A stretch of 64,000 nt of DNA from JALYNX01 sp044867525 (GCA_044867525.1 JBIOVB010000009.1:1-64000); one strand, 5' to 3'; shown: positions 1 through 9,065, numbered from the stretch's first letter. Numbers and translations: made by a program. Notes: generated by a model from the sequence alone, not told the origin.

Positions 1-40
1 CGAGGAAAGCTGGCCCGCAGGCTGACCTCATGAGTTGGTA

Positions 41-74
41 AGGTCCCCGGGGGAAACCCCGGGGACCTTTTTTT
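41..74 (+). terminator. Rho-independent terminator of the upstream gene
   Basis: A 12-bp perfect stem (positions 41-52 with 57-68) is closed by a GAAA tetraloop and followed by a run of seven T. It ends 16 bp before the first permease start. Positions 1-40 must hold the tail of a preceding gene; stops occur at 23-25, 31-33 and 38-40 in the three plus frames, so the true frame cannot be chosen. The usual gene order suggests that gene is the sugar-binding protein. A terminator between binding protein and permeases is a common way to make the binding protein in excess. Confidence 0.85.
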
Positions 75-90
75 GGTCGAGGAGGACGGC

Positions 91-1215
91 TTGTCCGAAG
101 CAGTTGAGGTTTCGGCCCCGGTCGAAGGCGGCAGACGCTGGGGACCTGTGCTCCGGGACATTCTGATCGCGGTCGGGGTCTTCATTCTCCTGTGGCTCGG
201 GTTGCGGGTGTTGCGTGACCCGGACACATTCGCCGGCATGGGGGATCTAGCCGGCAAGCTGGCCCAAGCCGCACTCGCCCTGGCCATCGGCATCGCCGGG
301 GTGTGGGCGGTTTTCATAGTCGTCAACGCGCTCGTCGAGCATCTTCCGGTGCGAGCGGCAGAGCTGATCCGGCCCTGGGTCTTCGTGCTCCCAGCGTTGG
401 CGGTGGTCGGGGTGTACCTGGTGTATCCGGCGGTGCGGACCATCAGCCAGAGCTTCACCGAGCTCCCGGAAGGGGGAAACGCCCTCTCCAACTACACGAA
501 TGCATTTACCGACCCCGACGTCCAGATCGCCCTCCGCAACAACCTGATCTGGCTGCTGGTGGCACCACTCACCGCGGTGGTGATCGGGCTCGCCTTCGCC
601 GCACTCGCCGATCGCGTGAAACGTGAATCCTTGGCCAAGACCTTCATCTTCCTCCCGCTGGCGATCTCGATGGTCGGTGCCTCGGTGATCTGGGGGTACA
701 TGTATGCCTGGCGGGTGCCCGGGACGTCGCAGGTGGGCCTGATCAATGCCATCATCCAGGCCTTCGGCGGGGAACCGGTCGCGTTCATGCAGGTTCCCAC
801 TCTCAACACCTTCGCCATGATCGTCATCATGATCTGGCTCCAGGTCGGGTTCGCCATGGTCATCCTCTCGGCGGCCATCAAAGGGGTCCCCATCGAGCTC
901 ACCGAAGCCGCTCGAATCGACGGGGCCACCGAGACCCAGGCCTTCTTCAGGATCCTGCTCCCTTCGATTTGGGGCTCGATCATCACCGTGTTCACCACCA
1001 TCGCCATCGGCGTGCTCAAGGTGTTCGACATCGTCTACGTCATGACCAGCGGGGCTTTCGACAGCAGCGTGGTAGCGATGCGGATGTTCGAGGAGATGTT
1101 CCGGTTCCGGAACTTCGGTCAGGCAACCACCATGGCCGTGCTCCTCTTCATTGCGGTGGTCCCGATCATGATCATCAACGTTCGCAACCTCCGAAGACAA
1201 GGGATCGGGCAATGA
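91..1215 (+). CDS. Sugar ABC transporter permease, MalF type
   Basis: Inner-membrane permease subunit of a carbohydrate importer (binding-protein-dependent transport family). The 374-residue product has two N-terminal membrane segments before the usual core of six. The conserved cytoplasmic EAA loop is visible as EAARIDGATETQAFFRILLP near residue 275; this loop docks with the ATPase. The open frame reaches TTG at 73, but TTG at 91 is preferred because AGGAGG at 80-85 lies 5 bases before it. Its stop overlaps the next permease by ATGA, so the two are translationally coupled. No ATPase lies next to it; a shared MsmK/MalK-type ATPase elsewhere is likely. Substrate cannot be told from the sequence. 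Confidence 0.9.
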   Translation: MSEAVEVSAPVEGGRRWGPVLRDILIAVGVFILLWLGLRVLRDPDTFAGMGDLAGKLAQAALALAIGIAGVWAVFIVVNALVEHLPVRAAELIRPWVFVLPALAVVGVYLVYPAVRTISQSFTELPEGGNALSNYTNAFTDPDVQIALRNNLIWLLVAPLTAVVIGLAFAALADRVKRESLAKTFIFLPLAISMVGASVIWGYMYAWRVPGTSQVGLINAIIQAFGGEPVAFMQVPTLNTFAMIVIMIWLQVGFAMVILSAAIKGVPIELTEAARIDGATETQAFFRILLPSIWGSIITVFTTIAIGVLKVFDIVYVMTSGAFDSSVVAMRMFEEMFRFRNFGQATTMAVLLFIAVVPIMIINVRNLRRQGIGQ

Positions 1216-2114
1216 CCGTCACAGCAGAACCGCTACCCGAGGCCGCTGTCCGCCCCAAGCGGGCCAAGGAGCCCACCGCACGAGCCGGGTGGCCGGTCAA
1301 GCTCAGCGTTCTGCTGATCGTGATCCTGTGGACGATCCCGAGCATGGGTCTGCTCATCGGGTCGTTCCTACCTGCTTCGGTGGCAACCAGCACCGGGTGG
1401 TGGACTGCGCTCTTCAACCCCTTCAGCACGGAATGGACCCTGAACAACTACACCAACGTCCTGGGTCGTGGTGGCATGTTCGAAGCCTTCATCAACAGCC
1501 TGATCGTCACCATTCCCTCGACGGTGATCCCGATCACGCTGGCAGCCTTCGCGGCCTACGCCTTCGCCTGGGTCAAATTCCGGGGTCGAGCATTCCTGTT
1601 CGCCGTGGTCGTCGGGTTGTTGGTGGTCCCCTTGCAGATGTCTCTGGTTCCCCTGCTTCAGATCTACCAGTCCGCCGGGCTCACCGGGTCCTTCCTCGGG
1701 ATCTGGCTGGCTCACACCGGGTTCGGGCTCCCCCTCGCCATCTACCTGCTCTACAACTACATCTCGCAACTGCCGAAGGACATCTTCGAATCGGCTTACC
1801 TGGACGGAGCCAGCCCGTTCACCGCCTTCACCCGGCTGGTTCTCCCCCTATCGCTACCGGCGCTCGCCGCCTTCGCCATCTTCCAATTCCTCTGGGTGTG
1901 GAACGACCTGCTGGTGGCCCTGGTGTTCTTGGGGACCACAGAGGACGTCGCGGTGATGACCATTCAGATGGCGACACTGGCTGGGACCAGAGGCGAAGCG
2001 ATTCACTTGCTTACCGCTGCCGGCTTCATCTCCATGCTTCTCCCGATGATCGTGTTCTTGCTCCTGCAGCGTTTCTTCGTGCGCGGGCTCCTCGCCGGCT
2101 CGGTCAAGGGCTGA
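1212..2114 (+). CDS. Sugar ABC transporter permease, MalG type
   Basis: Second permease of the same importer, 300 residues. A short cytoplasmic N-terminus is followed by six predicted membrane segments and the EAA loop (ESAYLDGASPFTAFTRLVLP). The C-terminus ends in the family-typical hydrophobic segment plus RFFVRGLLAGSVKG. The ATG at 1212 overlaps the stop of the upstream permease by four bases; the much longer open frame starting at 969 lies inside that gene and is not credible. Together with the preceding gene it forms the membrane channel for an unidentified sugar. Confidence 0.9.
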   Translation: MTVTAEPLPEAAVRPKRAKEPTARAGWPVKLSVLLIVILWTIPSMGLLIGSFLPASVATSTGWWTALFNPFSTEWTLNNYTNVLGRGGMFEAFINSLIVTIPSTVIPITLAAFAAYAFAWVKFRGRAFLFAVVVGLLVVPLQMSLVPLLQIYQSAGLTGSFLGIWLAHTGFGLPLAIYLLYNYISQLPKDIFESAYLDGASPFTAFTRLVLPLSLPALAAFAIFQFLWVWNDLLVALVFLGTTEDVAVMTIQMATLAGTRGEAIHLLTAAGFISMLLPMIVFLLLQRFFVRGLLAGSVKG

Positions 2115-2157
2115 GCAGCAAGCGCACCGGATACCTGGTGCAAGGTACGTTCCAGGC

Positions 2158-3138
2158 ATGAGGTTTGGAGCGTTCGTCCCCCAGGGTTGGCGTCTCGACC
2201 TGGTCGGCATCGAGCCGCCTGACCACTGGTCGACCATGACAGCCGTGGCCAACGCGATCGAGGCCGCGGGGTACGAGTCGGCCTGGGTCTACGACCACTT
2301 CCACACCGTTCCCGAGCCCACGCAGGAGCCCACCTATGAGGCGTTCACCCTCATGGCGGCACTGGCGGCCGCCACCGAAACCGTCCGCCTCGGGCAGATG
2401 TGCACCTGCAACTCCTACCGCCCCCCGTCCTACCTGGCGAAAGTGGCGGCGTCGATCGACGTGATCTCGGGTGGCCGCCTGGAGATGGGGATCGGCGCCG
2501 GGTGGTATCAGGGCGAATACGAGGCCTACGGCTACGAGTTCCCCAGCCCCGCAGTGCGAATCGGCCAGCTCGCCGAGGCGGTCGAGATCATGACGCTGAT
2601 GTGGACCGAGGATGAGGCTCGCTTCGAGGGTCGCTATTACAACGTGGACGGCGCGATCTGCCGCCCCAAGCCGCTGCAGCAGCCCCATCCCCCGCTCTGG
2701 ATCGCAGGCGGTGGGGAGCAGCTCACATTGCGGGTTGCAGCCGAGCACGCCGCATACACCAACTTCGGCATCGACCTCGCCCAATTCCATGCGAAGTCGG
2801 CGGCTCTCGAGAGCCACTGCCGCGACGTGGGGCGGGATTTCGACGCCATCGTGCGCTCCAGCAACTTCAACATCATCTGCGCCGCCACCGAAACGGAGGT
2901 GGCGGACAAGCTGGACTGGCTCGAAGACAAAGCCCGAAGTCTCGTCTCCGAGGAGAAGGCGGCCGAGCAGCGGGAGGAGTTCCGTCGCTTCTCGGGCACT
3001 CCGGAACAGATCGTGGAGAAGCTGCGACCGTGGGCCGATGCCGGCCTGGAGTACACCATCGTCTACTTCCCCGACCCCGCCTACGACCGGAGTGGGTTGG
3101 AGCTGTTTGCCCGGGAGGTGATCCCCGCCTTCGCCTGA
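2158..3138 (+). CDS. LLM-class F420-type flavin-dependent oxidoreductase
   Basis: Luciferase-like monooxygenase fold, 326 residues, the usual length for the actinobacterial F420-dependent branch. Typical features are the N-terminal MRFGAFVPQG strand, the WVYDHF segment, the central SGGRLEMGIGAGW motif and the late GTPEQIVEKL segment. Family members reduce or oxidise varied small substrates with F420 or FMN. The substrate is not deducible. It follows the sugar permeases after 43 bases with no clear Shine-Dalgarno sequence, so it may be expressed from its own, possibly leaderless, start. It faces the MFS gene, with a long inverted repeat between their ends. Confidence 0.85.
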   Translation: MRFGAFVPQGWRLDLVGIEPPDHWSTMTAVANAIEAAGYESAWVYDHFHTVPEPTQEPTYEAFTLMAALAAATETVRLGQMCTCNSYRPPSYLAKVAASIDVISGGRLEMGIGAGWYQGEYEAYGYEFPSPAVRIGQLAEAVEIMTLMWTEDEARFEGRYYNVDGAICRPKPLQQPHPPLWIAGGGEQLTLRVAAEHAAYTNFGIDLAQFHAKSAALESHCRDVGRDFDAIVRSSNFNIICAATETEVADKLDWLEDKARSLVSEEKAAEQREEFRRFSGTPEQIVEKLRPWADAGLEYTIVYFPDPAYDRSGLELFAREVIPAFA

Positions 3139-3142
3139 CCTC

Positions 3143-3195
3143 CCGAAATTTGGACCGTGAGGTCACTATTTGACCCCTGGATGTCCAAATTTCGG
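3143..3195. terminator. Inverted repeat between convergent genes
   Basis: Thirteen-base perfect arms, CCGAAATTTGGAC at 3143-3155 and its exact complement at 3183-3195, are separated by 27 bases and sit between the stops of the plus-strand oxidoreductase and the minus-strand MFS gene. This position and the symmetry fit a bidirectional transcription end. There is no clean T tract, so factor-independent termination is not certain. A related AAATTGGGG/CCCCAATTT repeat lies at another convergent junction (62284-62330). Confidence 0.6.
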
Positions 3196-3201
3196 CGGGC
3201 G

Positions 3202-4452
3202 TCAGTGCCCGACGGAGCGGGGCTCGGTGCTCGGGTCGGGGAACCCGGGTCGGGGCACGACTTGGTCCGCAGCGGCGTCCAGCCTCCTCGCCTGCGGGTA
3301 GAAGGCCAGGGCGATGAGCCCCACCACGACTCCGGCCATTATCAGCGAGCGCTGGACCCCAAAGATCCCGGCGAGCCAGGGGGCCACCGCCAACGGGAGA
3401 AGGTGAGCCACCTCGGAGTGGACCTGGGAGACACCGGTGATCCGCCCCAGCAACGGTTCGGGAGAGTTGATCTGGATCATCGTGCGCAACAAGGGGGCCA
3501 TGGCCCCGATGACCAGGCCCCAGGTCATACCGGCGGCTACCACCACGGGTAAGCGATCGGTGCCCACATACAGGAGGTCTCCGATCGAGTTCAACGCAAC
3601 CAAGATCACGACGGTGCGGGCGCTTCGCAGCCGTGCCGGGAGACGAGACGAGATCACGGTGCCGGCAACCAGACCGATCCCGAACAACGAGTTGATCCAG
3701 CCCATGGTCGCCGGGCCCACGCCGAGCACATCGCGGTAGAACAGTGGCTCCAGCGCGCTGAAGGTCCCGAACAGGATCCACACCAGCGAGCCAACGATCA
3801 GGAAGAAACGCAGCGCGGCGTGCTTGTAGGAGTAGCTGAACCCCTGTCTCAGCTCGTCGAGGCCATGCGAGCCCTCCCGATCCTGCTTGGCCACCGCCCG
3901 CACCGTCACCGGGACCACGATCAGGGCCGCCACTGCGGAAGTGGCTGCATCGAGGACGAAGATGCTCTCCAACCCGATCGTCACCGTCATCAGAGCCCCT
4001 GCCGCCGGGCCCACGACGAATGCGGCCCAAGAGGCGCCTTCGATATAGCCATTCACCTTCGCCAGCCGGTCCTGGTCGTCGGTGAGGTAGGGAGCGAAGG
4101 AAGCGATCGCGGTGAACACCGGGGTGCCCACCAACCCGAGGAGAAAGGTCATCACCACCATCGCCGGGATGGTGTCGGCAAAGATCATCCCGATCGCCAC
4201 CGGGATGAACAGGATCTCCCCGCCGATCAACACCCTTCGTGGGTCGAAACGATCGACCAGGACCCCGGCGATCGCCGACCCGATCAGCGAGGCGACACCG
4301 AGGGCTGCCATGACCGCGGCCACCTCTCCGGCGGTCGCCTCCAACTGGAAGGCGGTCTTGCCCCAGATTCCGACGAAGAAGGCGGCCTCACCACCGACCC
4401 GGGAGATGAAGCGGGCGGCGACGACCCGAACGACGTCTCGATCAGCCCACAT
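3202..4452 (-). CDS. MFS transporter, DHA3/EntS-like
   Basis: Major facilitator with about 12 predicted membrane helices in 416 residues. It opens MWADRDVVRVVAARFISRVG, the N-terminal helix-1 signature of the MFS_3/enterobactin-exporter group, with a long central cytoplasmic loop containing the DELRQGFSYSYKH segment. Likely a drug or metabolite exporter; substrate unknown. The open frame runs further upstream to 4824, but that part overlaps the next gene and is not hydrophobic, so the ATG at 4452 is chosen. It is 26 bases downstream of the QEGLA-motif gene on the same strand and may be cotranscribed with it. Confidence 0.85.
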   Translation of the reverse strand: MWADRDVVRVVAARFISRVGGEAAFFVGIWGKTAFQLEATAGEVAAVMAALGVASLIGSAIAGVLVDRFDPRRVLIGGEILFIPVAIGMIFADTIPAMVVMTFLLGLVGTPVFTAIASFAPYLTDDQDRLAKVNGYIEGASWAAFVVGPAAGALMTVTIGLESIFVLDAATSAVAALIVVPVTVRAVAKQDREGSHGLDELRQGFSYSYKHAALRFFLIVGSLVWILFGTFSALEPLFYRDVLGVGPATMGWINSLFGIGLVAGTVISSRLPARLRSARTVVILVALNSIGDLLYVGTDRLPVVVAAGMTWGLVIGAMAPLLRTMIQINSPEPLLGRITGVSQVHSEVAHLLPLAVAPWLAGIFGVQRSLIMAGVVVGLIALAFYPQARRLDAAADQVVPRPGFPDPSTEPRSVGH

Positions 4453-4478
4453 TGCGGCCACGCTACCGGCGGCGACCG

Positions 4479-5759
4479 TCAGATCAGACTGGAATAGTCG
4501 GCCTCGAGCCGGGTCCAGTCCAACTTGGCCATGAACCCCCCCAGGCTGAGGGCCACGCTGAGGGCGGGGAGGTCGTCGAAGGGCGGAGGGATGAACTCGG
4601 GCTGTTCCACGAGACCTTCCTCCTCCAACTGATGGAGCACCGACATGTCGAGCAGGTCGACCTTTCCGCAGAAGAGCAATGGGATCCGATGCGCCTTGCC
4701 GGTCTGAATCGCCAGCCGCACATAGAGGAGGGTCAGCACCAAACCCTTGCCATAGCCAAGGTCCTTGGTGAACGGGCCTGCATCGGGCAGGCTCCCCCGG
4801 TAGATGCGATGCGCCGCTGACCATGCCTCGTCCTCATTCAGGCCATCAGTGCGGAACGCTTCGAATACCTCGATGAAGGTCGCGCCCTCACTGGCCATCT
4901 TGATTCCCTCGATGCGGTGCATCAGCTTCGCCAGCCTCCGGGGATGGCTCCTCATGTTGATCATCTCGGTGAGCACCGCCAGGCCCTCCTGGGTGACGGT
5001 GGATCGGGGCGCCGCCTTCCCGAGGAAGGTGCACACCGGCTGGGCGAGGCCGTTGAGTGTGGTACCGACGTGGACCCATCCCTCGTGGGCCTCGAGCAGG
5101 TCGAGGTCGCGCTGGGAGAAGAACTTGTCCTCGTTGAGCTTTATGTAGTCGGCCCCGGCGGCGGCATCGGCCGCGATCCCATCGTCGGCCTTGACGTCGA
5201 TCCTCCCCGGGCCCATCGACTGGTCGAGTTGGCGCTGCAGGATTCCCACCGCCGTCGTGCCGTCGATCGAGCGAGCGTCTTCCATCTCCATTATCTCCCC
5301 GGCCAGACCTTCCAGGATGTGCCTCATCTGCTCGGCGAGATCGGCAATCGTCGGCCCGCCGACATGGAACACGTCGTGAGGAGTCCCGTAGAGAAGCCCA
5401 CTCAGCTGGGCGAAACCCTCGGTCCCCCGGCTCTCCAACAAGTCCACCACCTGGAGGTACTGCTCACACATGAAGCGCATCATCACCGAGGCCGGAGCCA
5501 CCGGGCCGAGCCGGCTCAGGATCTCCCCCTGGATCGCCCGGAGCTCGGTGCGGGTTTGCATCGGGTCCAGCCTGATTTCCTTCGCCTCGTAGTAGCCGCG
5601 GTCCACCTTCGGCTGCTCCTTGAAGCCGGAGGCGAAGAAGTCCTTCTTGACCTGGTCGTCCCAATTGATCGCGCTCAGCACCCGAATCGGGCGCTGCGTC
5701 TCGACGATGCGGTCGGAGAGATCTCTAATCGTCTGGCTGTAGGCATCCGCCCCGGTCAA
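4479..5759 (-). CDS. QEGLA-motif (DUF1704/MATCAP-like) putative metalloprotease
   Basis: Matches the family annotated as flavohemoglobin-expression-modulating QEGLA-motif proteins (DUF1704), whose eukaryotic relatives are tubulin tyrosine carboxypeptidases (MATCAP). The 426-residue protein keeps the zinc site HExxxH as HEGWVH (H225, E226, H230) and the downstream QEGLAVLTE motif (257-265) that supplies the third ligand in relatives. No signal peptide or membrane segment, so cytoplasmic. The TTG start at 5759 is supported by AGGAG five bases upstream. The bacterial substrate is unknown; actinobacteria lack tubulin but have FtsZ. Lies between an MFS carrier and a flavin amine oxidase, all on the minus strand. 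Confidence 0.85.
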   Translation of the reverse strand: MTGADAYSQTIRDLSDRIVETQRPIRVLSAINWDDQVKKDFFASGFKEQPKVDRGYYEAKEIRLDPMQTRTELRAIQGEILSRLGPVAPASVMMRFMCEQYLQVVDLLESRGTEGFAQLSGLLYGTPHDVFHVGGPTIADLAEQMRHILEGLAGEIMEMEDARSIDGTTAVGILQRQLDQSMGPGRIDVKADDGIAADAAAGADYIKLNEDKFFSQRDLDLLEAHEGWVHVGTTLNGLAQPVCTFLGKAAPRSTVTQEGLAVLTEMINMRSHPRRLAKLMHRIEGIKMASEGATFIEVFEAFRTDGLNEDEAWSAAHRIYRGSLPDAGPFTKDLGYGKGLVLTLLYVRLAIQTGKAHRIPLLFCGKVDLLDMSVLHQLEEEGLVEQPEFIPPPFDDLPALSVALSLGGFMAKLDWTRLEADYSSLI

Positions 5760-5788
5760 GTTGTCTCCTGGCTGGCTGGATGCCGAAT

Positions 5789-7006
5789 CTACCCCGCGCG
5801 AAACCCGGCCGACCAGGTGTTGAGAAGGCGGGTCGCCGCAGCCCGGCCGGAACGGATAGCCCCGTCGATCGACCCCGACCCCGTGGTGTGCTCACCGGCG
5901 AAGAACACCCGGCCGAACGGCTCCTCGAATTGTCTGAGCAGTGGCCTGATGCCGGGGCCGATCACCGTGTAACAGCCGCCGGCCAATTGATCGGCGCCCC
6001 AGTCCACAATCGTCGGTGCGCCGGTCAATTCGACCTCGGGCGCCGAAGCTCGGAGTCTCGCCTCCGGATAGGCGAGCAGCTCGCCCACACCAGCTGCCGT
6101 TCCGGCAAACCCGGTCACCGCCATCCGCACATCGCCGTGCCCGGCGAGACCGGTCCAATACCAGGCCGGGATGTCGGTGTCCTGACGGCGGAAGAGAGGC
6201 GGATTCGAGCGCGTGGTCATCGCCACCTTGGCCGCGGTCCCCATCTCGATCCGGTCCACCGTGCTCGCCAGGGGCTGGGGAAACCCCGGATCGAACTCGA
6301 TGCGCCTGAGCATCGGGAATGGCACCGCCACCACTACCGCATCGGCGTCCATCACCTCGCCGGCTGCTTCGATGGCGACACCGTGACTGCTCTGGGCAAC
6401 CGAGGTGATCACGGTCTCCAAGGACACGGTGAGCCCGGAGGCCATCGCCTTCGCCAGGGAGTCATTCCCCCCGGCGATCCGGTAATAGACGTGCTCGCCG
6501 TAACCGAAATCGGCGCCAATCTCCGAACCGGCCACGATCTCGAGTGGTGCGCCGCAGGTGCCCTCGAGTCGGGATCTCAGCACCTGAAAGGCGGGGCTCC
6601 CGTCGGCGACCTCGTCGACGACTGCGGCTGCGGTGATCGATTCCAACTCACCGTCGGAGAGGCTCGCCACAAGGTCGGCCAGCGCCCGGTTGACCCGCTG
6701 GTGCTCCGCCATTTGTATCTCCTCGCCACCCACCGCGTCCCGGGTCACGAAATCGATGCCGGGGTCGACGAGCCGCAGTCCGAGCTCGGCCGCGAGCCCG
6801 AGGACCGCATCCTGGCCGGAGGCGATCCACTCCCCGCCCAACTCGACCACCTCGCCGTTGTCCAACATGGTCGACCAAACCCTGCCTCCGACCCGGTCCC
6901 GGGCCTCGACCACCACCACGTCACAGCCGGAATTCGCCAGGTCGCGGGCCGCAGCGAGGCCGGCGACCCCGGCTCCGACGACGATCGCAGCGAAACCGGG
7001 GGGCAT
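5789..7006 (-). CDS. Flavin-containing amine oxidase
   Basis: FAD-dependent amine oxidase family, 405 residues. The N-terminal dinucleotide fold reads VVGAGVAGLAAARDL, followed by VVEARDRVGGRVWST, the GG motif that binds FAD. The C-terminal flavin motif is FFAGEHTTGSGSIDGAIRSG. Members oxidise amines or amino acids to imines with release of H2O2. The substrate-binding part (residues about 90-300) is not close enough to a known enzyme for me to name the amine. ATG at 7006 begins 10 bases from palindromic repeat copy 1. Only 29 bases separate its stop from the QEGLA-motif gene downstream. Confidence 0.88.
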   Translation of the reverse strand: MPPGFAAIVVGAGVAGLAAARDLANSGCDVVVVEARDRVGGRVWSTMLDNGEVVELGGEWIASGQDAVLGLAAELGLRLVDPGIDFVTRDAVGGEEIQMAEHQRVNRALADLVASLSDGELESITAAAVVDEVADGSPAFQVLRSRLEGTCGAPLEIVAGSEIGADFGYGEHVYYRIAGGNDSLAKAMASGLTVSLETVITSVAQSSHGVAIEAAGEVMDADAVVVAVPFPMLRRIEFDPGFPQPLASTVDRIEMGTAAKVAMTTRSNPPLFRRQDTDIPAWYWTGLAGHGDVRMAVTGFAGTAAGVGELLAYPEARLRASAPEVELTGAPTIVDWGADQLAGGCYTVIGPGIRPLLRQFEEPFGRVFFAGEHTTGSGSIDGAIRSGRAAATRLLNTWSAGFRAG

Positions 7007-7014
7007 CCTCCGAT

Positions 7015-7060
7015 TCTCGCGCGCCGTTGTCGACCCATAGGTCGATAACGGCGCGCGAAA
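7015..7060. repeat. Dispersed palindromic repeat, copy 1
   Basis: A 19-bp stem (7017-7035 with 7040-7058, one G-T pair) with loop CATA. The core reads GTCGACC CATA GGTCGAT. It lies between divergent genes, 10 bases from the amine oxidase start. Related copies occur at 19520-19561 and 44273-44320; flanking bases CGATTCTC and AAAACG are also shared with copy 2. No T run follows the stem in either direction, so it is not a standard terminator. Confidence 0.85.
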
Positions 7061-7103
7061 ACGAGGGGGGAAGACCGGTGGAGACTCCGGTTACCCTCCC
7101 GCC

Positions 7104-9065
7104 GTGCCCGACCACGGCTACCCCGTCACCATCGATCGCCGGGTGTTCGTGGAAATGGACGACGGCATCCGGGTGGCGCTCACGGTCTACAGGCCGGACG
7201 CTGCGGGCGACGGGCCTTTCCCCACGGTCCTCGAGTCCCTTCCCTACCGCAAGGACGACGACTGCACCGCCCGCGACTGGACGACCTACGCATATCTCGC
7301 GGCCCGCGGCTTCGCCGGGGTCCGCATCGACCTCCGGGGCACCGGTGCCTCCACCGGGGTCATCGTCAACGAATACACCGGCCAGGAGCAGCAGGACAAC
7401 CTGGCAGTCATGGAGTGGCTGACGGACCAGGACTGGTGCAGCGGTGAGCTCGGGATGTGGGGCATCTCCTGGGGTGGGTTCAGCGCATTGCAGACCGCCA
7501 TGCTGCGCCCTCCCCACCTGAAGGCCATCCTTCCCATGCACGCCACACACGACCGGTTCGCCTGTGACGTGCACTACACAGGGGGCTCGTTGCACGCTGC
7601 CGAGCAGGTGGACTGGCCGACATCGATGGTGGCCACCAACGGCTTGCCCCCCGACCCGGACATCGTCGGCGAAGTCTGGTTCGAGCAGTGGATGGAGAGG
7701 TTGGAGTCAACCCCGCAATGGCCGTTCGAGTGGCTGCGCCACCAAAGGCGAGACGCCTACTGGCTCCACGGCTCGCCCTGTGCCGACTACGCCTCGATCC
7801 AGGCCCCGACCTTGCTGATCGGGGGCTGGCTCGACGGTTACGTCGACGGGATGTTGGCCCTCACCGAGCACCTGACCTGCCCAACCCGGGCGGTGATCGG
7901 CCCCTGGGGCCACTACCGCCCCGCCACCGGCGTGCCCCAACCGACCCTTGATCACCTCGACCTGATGTCTCGCTGGTTCGGGCATCACCTCCGGGGCGAC
8001 GACAACGACATCATGAGCCTGCCCAAGGCCTCCGTCTTCGTGAGGACAGCGGCCCCCTTCGACGGCGACCGGGTGGAGGGCTACTGGCGGGGGGAGCCCG
8101 ACTGGCCGCCACAGGATCGCTCGGAATGGCGGGCGACACTGGCCGACTTGACCCACGACACGGTGACCTGGTCCGGGCCGCAATGGGTGGGCGCACATGC
8201 TCCGGCATGGGACCGGGCCGGGATCGGGAGCAAGCCTGGCGTGGCCGACGACGAGGCGTCCATCACCTTCCAGTCCGCCCCGCTGACCGAGAGACTGGAG
8301 ATCCTCGGCCAGCCTGAGGTCGAGCTCACGGTCACCTCGGACCGACCGCTGGGAATGGTGGCGGCAAGGCTCTCGGCGGTGTCCCCCGAGGGGGTCCCCC
8401 ACCTCATCTGCCGGGGGAATCGCAACCTGGTGTTCCCCGACGACCTCTCCGAGCCGATCCAGGTCGAACCGGGGCGGGAGCTGACAGTGAGATTCCCCCT
8501 GCTCGCCTCCTCGGCGGTCATCGAGGCGGGATGGAACCTGCGCCTTGCTCTAGCCGGCGCCGACTTCCCGGTCGTATGGCCACCCGGCGAGCGGTTCACA
8601 CTCTCGGTCGATCCGAGCCGGTCGCTACTGATTCTGCCCAACGTGCCCCCCCGACCGGCAGAGCGCAGCCTGGACTGGCCTGAGTCGGAGCCTCCGCCGA
8701 CTCCGAACGTCATCGAGGTCAGTGACGATCGGGCCTTCTCGTTGTCCCGGGAGGGCGACACCACGACCTATCACCGGGAGATCTCGAGCACAGAGGAGCA
8801 GCCGGACCGGGATCGGCTCACCTATCACTCCCGCCAGGAGTGGACGGTCCGCGTTGCAGACCACGATCCGGCGAGCACCAGGCTGTGGTCCGTCAACGAG
8901 ATCCACCTCGAACGCCCGGGCTGGGACGTGGCCACCATCGGATCCCTGGAGATGAGCGGCGATGCCGACATCTTGCGCCTCCACATCGAGCTGGAGGCTT
9001 TCAAGGACGGCGAGCCGATCTGGCAGAAGACATGGGAGGAGTCTGTGCCCCGGGAGTGGGCCTGA
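7104..9065 (+). CDS. CocE/NonD-family serine hydrolase
   Basis: Cocaine-esterase/X-Pro dipeptidyl-peptidase (S15-like) hydrolase, 653 residues, the normal length. The alpha/beta-hydrolase domain covers about residues 10-290 with nucleophile S122 in GISWGG, acid D244 in GGWLDG and base H270 in GPWGH. A beta-rich PepX_C-type domain follows to about 520, then a family-specific C-terminal extension. There is no signal peptide, so it is probably cytoplasmic. Members split esters or amides; the substrate is unknown. It starts with GTG at 7104 and is followed after 35 bases by the Rieske oxygenase, so it may act on a precursor of that enzyme's substrate. Confidence 0.88.
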   Translation: MPDHGYPVTIDRRVFVEMDDGIRVALTVYRPDAAGDGPFPTVLESLPYRKDDDCTARDWTTYAYLAARGFAGVRIDLRGTGASTGVIVNEYTGQEQQDNLAVMEWLTDQDWCSGELGMWGISWGGFSALQTAMLRPPHLKAILPMHATHDRFACDVHYTGGSLHAAEQVDWPTSMVATNGLPPDPDIVGEVWFEQWMERLESTPQWPFEWLRHQRRDAYWLHGSPCADYASIQAPTLLIGGWLDGYVDGMLALTEHLTCPTRAVIGPWGHYRPATGVPQPTLDHLDLMSRWFGHHLRGDDNDIMSLPKASVFVRTAAPFDGDRVEGYWRGEPDWPPQDRSEWRATLADLTHDTVTWSGPQWVGAHAPAWDRAGIGSKPGVADDEASITFQSAPLTERLEILGQPEVELTVTSDRPLGMVAARLSAVSPEGVPHLICRGNRNLVFPDDLSEPIQVEPGRELTVRFPLLASSAVIEAGWNLRLALAGADFPVVWPPGERFTLSVDPSRSLLILPNVPPRPAERSLDWPESEPPPTPNVIEVSDDRAFSLSREGDTTTYHREISSTEEQPDRDRLTYHSRQEWTVRVADHDPASTRLWSVNEIHLERPGWDVATIGSLEMSGDADILRLHIELEAFKDGEPIWQKTWEESVPREWA

